A stretch of DNA of 64,000 bases, taken from contig CM030863.1 in the NCBI GenBank assembly GCA_018105865.1, positions 700,501-764,500 on the forward strand, given 5' to 3'. Origin of the DNA: Metaphire vulgaris (Eukaryota > Annelida > Clitellata > Crassiclitellata > Megascolecidae). Each line of letters starts with the position of its first letter. Within the stretch, counting starts at the first letter, position 1. Below the pieces are notes generated by a model, which was given only the letters and a program-made list of their open reading frames with translations, was not told the DNA's origin and searched no databases. Made by a program: the position numbers and the translations under genes. Shown in pieces: positions 61,601-64,000 of this stretch.

Positions 61601-63187
61601 GAGGAAGGAAAGCCTGGAGCATTTGGCAATAACTGGAAAATTGAATGGAAAAAGAGCAAAAGGAAGGCAGAGAAACACCTATGTAGACTGTCTACGAGAA
61701 GGAATTGAGGGAATAATGAATAACATCGAACTAATAAGAGGATGTCAAGATCGAACAAAGTGGAAATCCACGATCGCTAACGTAGAAATACACAGCACCT
61801 AAAGAAGAATTGAATAGAGAGAGAAAAGTATTTAAATAATTCTATGGATTAGACAGCGACAAAGTCAACCCAAAACTGGTTTGAACTCAACATACAAAGA
61901 CCCCACTAACGACTTAAAACATTGCCTGAAAAGTAGAATACAACAGTTTAGCCAAGACATTGGATGTACAACTGGAGATCCGTGATGTAAATAGGGAAAT
62001 GCATTGAAAACCGCTTTGAAAAAGCAGTTCAGGAAAAGCAAGAGAAACTTCTCTGCTAAACAGTTACGATCTGAAGCAAACTTTGATGAAGACGCAATAG
62101 ACTTTCCTGTTCAATGCAACCCAAAACCCAGAATTCGCCTAAATTTAACCAAAAATGAAATACATTGCTTATGTCTAAGACAGCACTGGAAACAAGACAG
62201 GTAGTCTGTTTCTGACACCCACCTGTGTCTTCCGTCTGCAGACGCCATCACAAGATGTCCGGTGATCTGGTGCTCAGAGAACACGCCACAACTAATCACC
62301 GATAAGATGGCACATTTCATCTACAGTCAAACACCAACACCCAAACCACAGATCTTTAACCCCTTCACTGCCAGTGTTTGCTGTTGATCAGTATGCTGCT
62401 GTGACGTAGGCCGTACGTCATAGCAGTGAAGGGGTTAAAACAACAGCAGAAATATTACACTGGGTTAATCTGTATATCACATTGCATATCAAAGAATAAA
62501 AGCAGTAATACCATTGCAACAACAACTAAAGTGGAAAATGTTTGGAATCATTAAATGACAACATAACTTTTGCTTCATAGTCCACAAGGAAAGAGTTTTC
62601 ATAAATGGCTGTAAATAGAACAATCCGATACAAAAAAATCCACAAAAAATCTCCTGAAAACACAGCATACGAAGAATCAGAGGAAAAATGACACGCTGAA
62701 ATATCACAGAACAAGGTGCAGAGACTGCCAGGGAGGGAAAAGGGAAAGATGGAGAGGTATTGTTTTGGACACAGTGGCAAGATAACCGCCTGGCCTGACT
62801 TGCCATAACAGCCAGACCAAATAATCTACACATTGCGATCAAACCTTATAAAAGTCAGGCCCACCTTTTCCAGATCATCGACTCCCGGCGGATTTTCCCC
62901 CAGGACTCGTTTCACGCCGTTCTCACTGAGCCCCGGCGGTGGAGTCTTCTGAGTTCCAGTCCCTTCGGACAACGCCCCGGCGGTCGCAGAAGCACCCACG
63001 GAAGACGATACACCAGTGGAAGCTGACTGAGAGCTTTCCGATTTACCAGCACTGGAGTAACTGAAAAAGCAATTAAAGCAGATCGCAAAATCACATCGCA
63101 TGCCTTGCTTCCCTAACTTGGCACTTCTCATACAAAAGTTCCCTCAGGATGACCTATCAATGTACTAATATATAATACAAACAACAG

Positions 63188-63225
<38 letters not shown>

Positions 63226-63818
63226 ACTGACAATTTCTTGTGTGCCATATTACCAAAATGTCAGGAGCAAGAGCACATTACAGAGTCCAATAAAAATAAA
63301 TAAAATAATAGTCATCAAAGAAAAAATGAATGCAAATCAATCTAAGGCAGAAGAGAATAAGATTTTCTAAACAAATAAGTCTTTACACATGGAATTATCT
63401 ATCGATAATTGTGAAATCATCCTGTTCTCTGACATCCTTAAGAAAAATCTGTTGAGCATAAGCATGAGGAAGCTATGCAAGTGGAACTACAAATGCCTCC
63501 ACATAAATAAATAAATATTTAATAACAATTACAGAAAATTATAAAAATTCAAAGAAAAGATACTGGTTATACACTATTACAACATTCTAAACAAAAGCTT
63601 TTAGAACATATTCTACTACTACATAAGAACACCATTGCAAACAACAATTATTTCAGGCAAACATTTACTTGTATGGAAGCAAGATGACATCTTGCATAAA
63701 TGAAAGCAACAACTTGGCCGCGTTTTGATCCAATTCGTTCAGGAAGAACGCGTTTTTCTCCTCGTCTGTCGATGGAATTTTCACATGGATCAGCGCCCCA
63801 ACAATCAATTGAAGCAAA
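34783..63818 (-). CDS. ECPAS: Ecm29/ECPAS proteasome adaptor and scaffold (HEAT-repeat protein), 5' end outside window
   Basis: Orthologue of ECM29 (human ECPAS/KIAA0368), a HEAT-repeat protein that binds the 26S proteasome, acts in its quality control and links it to membranes and motors. 46 coding exons totalling about 5185 nt (about 1728 residues) align in order with the human protein (about 1845 residues) from near human residue 120 to the C-terminus. Diagnostic blocks: [125 protein letters not shown]. The stop is at 34783-34785. Introns are mostly 100-1500 bp. Phases agree at 43 of 45 junctions; the two exceptions (54491/53727 and 40792/40392) are one base out. Exons before 63818 lie beyond the right edge. 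Broadly expressed housekeeping role is expected from the family. Confidence 0.95.
35645..35810 (+). repeat. Interspersed repeat family B, copy 2 (ECM29 intron)
   Basis: Direct copy of 32340-32490, extending into CAACAAATTTGTCCCAAGTA, which also occurs at 32868-32890 next to repeat A. Confidence 0.7.
36150..36332 (+). pseudogene. CR1/L2-like LINE 3' end, partly overlapping ECM29 intron and exon edge
   Basis: Plus-strand frame [14 protein letters not shown] then stop (about 36175-36222), followed by AAAGCGCTTTTGA, a degraded CGCTATATAAATTGTCTTG box and (AAT)n. This is the C-terminus and tail of the LINE family also seen at 22855 and 44741. Confidence 0.65.
37347..37381. repeat. (CA)n microsatellite
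   Basis: About 17 CA units in an ECM29 intron. A similar one lies at 38122-38152. Confidence 0.9.
42735..43225 (+). pseudogene. LINE ORF2 C-terminal fragment (RTE-like), sense opposite to ECM29
   Basis: Open for 119 codons with [36 protein letters not shown] and [20 protein letters not shown]. This is the familiar C-terminal part of non-LTR endonuclease-reverse transcriptases (xxRRxLTWFGHVxRM). Ends in (GAT)n near 43220. Lies wholly inside the intron between exons 43329 and 42428. Confidence 0.8.
43613..43677. repeat. (TA)n microsatellite
   Basis: About 60 bp of TA interrupted by TATTTATTTTTATA, in an ECM29 intron. Confidence 0.95.
43685..44310 (+). repeat. Two related repeat pieces flanking a 48-bp ECM29 exon
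   Basis: GCTCAAAACTTAGCAGGGAT, AATGGCATAAAA and GTTACAAAATAACA occur in this order at 43685-43835 and again at 44215-44310. The 48-bp exon (43912-43959) lies between the two pieces. Confidence 0.6.
44580..44815 (+). pseudogene. CR1/L2-like LINE 3' end
   Basis: Degraded TTTGGAACTCTCT..AATCTGTC (WNSL-type) followed by CTTAAAGCACACTTATTTAG (LKAHLF), AAAGCGCTC and TATAAATTGTCTTG, then an (ATAGA)n tail. Same family as at 22855 and 36150. Confidence 0.65.
45735..46030 (+). mobile_element. tRNA-derived SINE
   Basis: The left part has tRNA-like pol III promoter boxes: an A-box-like TTAGAAGAGTGGT and a B box GGTTCAATTCC (45791-45801), spaced as in a tRNA. A tRNA-unrelated body follows, ending in a TTACCTTTACC-type tail near 46028. 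It lies in the ECM29 intron between exons 45166 and 46163, on the opposite strand. Confidence 0.75.
47727..47960 (-). pseudogene. LINE ORF2 C-terminal fragment, minus strand
   Basis: Frame with [20 protein letters not shown] and [20 protein letters not shown], a C-terminal segment typical of RTE-like non-LTR elements (DLxxAxDRxxWR). Next to an (ATTAC)n stretch at 47965-48020. In an ECM29 intron. Confidence 0.65.
52145..53258 (-). pseudogene. RTE-like LINE reverse transcriptase, 5'-truncated
   Basis: 234 codons are open from 53258, with RT motifs: [27 protein letters not shown], the catalytic YADD in [12 protein letters not shown], and [11 protein letters not shown]. After a frame change near 52556 the rest reads [20 protein letters not shown] and further degraded C-terminal sequence to about 52145. 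Same strand as ECM29 and entirely within the intron between exons 53593 and 52014. The left half of RT and the endonuclease are missing. (ATA)n lies at the truncated end. Confidence 0.88.
53750..53815. repeat. (AT)n microsatellite with mirror structure
   Basis: TA/CATA/TGTG-interrupted AT repeat next to an ECM29 exon acceptor. Confidence 0.9.
53930..54275 (-). pseudogene. LINE ORF2 C-terminal fragment, minus strand
   Basis: Minus-strand frame contains [20 protein letters not shown] and [13 protein letters not shown], then [19 protein letters not shown], the usual RTE-like C-terminus. Ends in (TTC)n/(GAA)n near 53930. ECM29 intron. Confidence 0.75.
54290..54385 (-). mobile_element. SINE fragment (tRNA-like B box), minus strand
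   Basis: Minus strand reads GGTTTGATCCTGGCCAC preceded by a CTGGTGGTCATG segment, resembling a tRNA B box with upstream spacing. Adjacent (CAC)n at 54371-54406. No clear A box, so this is tentative. Confidence 0.4.
55345..55505. repeat. Minisatellite with alternating 27- and 29-bp units
   Basis: GGTGGTGCTGTTCTAACTAA followed alternately by TTCAATG and TTTCAATA; about six units in an ECM29 intron. The alternation makes a higher-order dimer of 56 bp. Confidence 0.9.
59497..59600 (+). repeat. Possible tRNA-like SINE remnant
   Basis: GGTGGCAGTGGTTCATG resembles an A box region and GGGTTAGAATC (59547) a B box. Short and isolated. Confidence 0.3.
59690..59885. repeat. GGGGCCCCT minisatellite with dimeric units
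   Basis: About seven units built on CCTCAGGACTG, then alternately CAAA or AACAA, then GGGG(C/T)CCCT. The alternating unit lengths (about 26 and 28 bp) form a dimer of about 54 bp. ECM29 intron. Confidence 0.9.
61470..61805 (+). pseudogene. LINE ORF2 C-terminal fragment, plus strand
   Basis: Frame with [36 protein letters not shown] and [16 protein letters not shown], an RTE-like C-terminus. ECM29 intron, opposite strand. The same kind of terminus is seen degraded at 52145-52350. Confidence 0.8.
63187..63223. repeat. (TTA)n microsatellite
   Basis: About 12 TTA units in an ECM29 intron. Confidence 0.95.
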
Positions 63819-64000
63819 CTGCAATCCATCAAAGCAATCAATCTCACGCAAGCAATGCATTCATAAAACAGTCCCAAGTTCATGTTTCCATCACACATAT
63901 AAAACACGAACCTTATTTATTGAAGCAAATGATATTTGTGTAAATACCTGCTTTTGAGATAACTCCTGACCAATGTAATGTAATAAAGCATTTATATAGC
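63819..64000. other. Right edge: ECM29 intron or unresolved exon
   Basis: Upstream exons of ECM29 should follow beyond 64000. The last 50 bp resemble a common repeat end (GCTATATAAATGC, then ATTACATTACATT on the minus strand). A short minus-strand segment with AG and GT at its ends (about 63949-63966) could be a small exon, but no conserved peptide supports it. Confidence 0.4.

Larger units (their letters stand above)
53593..63818 (-). other. ECPAS: ECM29 exon block 1 (first 16 visible exons)
   Basis: Exons in gene order: 63818-63669, 63060-62845, 62291-62223, 61022-60981, 60570-60492, 60138-60025, 59457-59372, 58803-58725, 58155-58039, 57557-57435, 56909-56806, 56277-56121, 55803-55723, 55186-54988, 54583-54491, 53727-53593. 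They encode the N-terminal HEAT region, starting with [15 protein letters not shown] and running to LTTGLRNQ. The Ser/Gly/Pro-rich linker (exon 2) is poorly conserved in length and sequence, as in other species. Splice ends were chosen by GT-AG plus frame plus homology. Exon 8's acceptor (TTTATCAG) was preferred over an inner one because it restores the family length. Confidence 0.85.

Noticed and set aside
63949..63966. Small upstream ECM29 exon at the right edge
   Set aside because: AG and GT are present, but the peptide is not conserved and the surrounding sequence looks like a common repeat end.

Overview
The window is nuclear DNA of an invertebrate animal. Evidence for this: genes split by GT-AG introns, an Ecm29 orthologue with 46 visible coding exons, a class A receptor, a B-box/propeller protein, a secreted Ig-domain protein, and repeats typical of metazoans (Gypsy LTR element, CR1/L2-like and RTE-like LINE 3' ends, hAT-type MITEs, a tRNA-derived SINE, many microsatellites). 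The phylum cannot be fixed from sequence alone. I see nothing prokaryotic.

Layout. 1-10.2 kb: one nearly complete Gypsy-type LTR retrotransposon (92-10218) with very long, almost identical LTRs. Each LTR carries a TATA/Inr promoter and, just downstream of it, a 37-bp tandem array (23 copies in the 5' LTR, 20 in the 3' LTR) able to fold into UUCG-capped hairpins. A tRNA-Leu(UAA)-type primer-binding site follows the 5' LTR. The single gag-pol frame is broken twice near the end of integrase. 10.2-12 kb: an interspersed repeat with a nested hAT-type MITE. 12.1-13.2 kb (minus): an intronless rhodopsin-class receptor whose start codon lies next to a 192-bp hAT-type MITE with a perfect 8-bp target duplication. 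15.5-22.0 kb (minus): a three-exon B-box/coiled-coil/propeller gene without a RING, with a 3.9-kb intron full of repeats. 25.3-30.2 kb (plus): a five-exon gene for a predicted secreted, probably GPI-anchored protein with two Ig-like domains; all four introns are phase 1 and hold two MITEs, a LINE end and about 470 bp of (TATC)n. 30.2-34.7 kb: repeats and nothing clearly coding. 34.8-63.8 kb (minus): the Ecm29/ECPAS proteasome adaptor gene, missing only its first exons (beyond the right edge), with LINE and SINE pieces in many introns.

The host genes share no evident pathway. ECM29 is housekeeping (proteasome quality control); the receptor and Ig protein are surface proteins; the B-box protein is of TRIM-like architecture. 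The most unusual features are the hairpin-forming LTR array, the MITE at the receptor start codon, the MITE whose empty site is preserved in a second repeat copy in the same window, and two intron-phase mismatches in ECM29, at least one of them beside a short G run.
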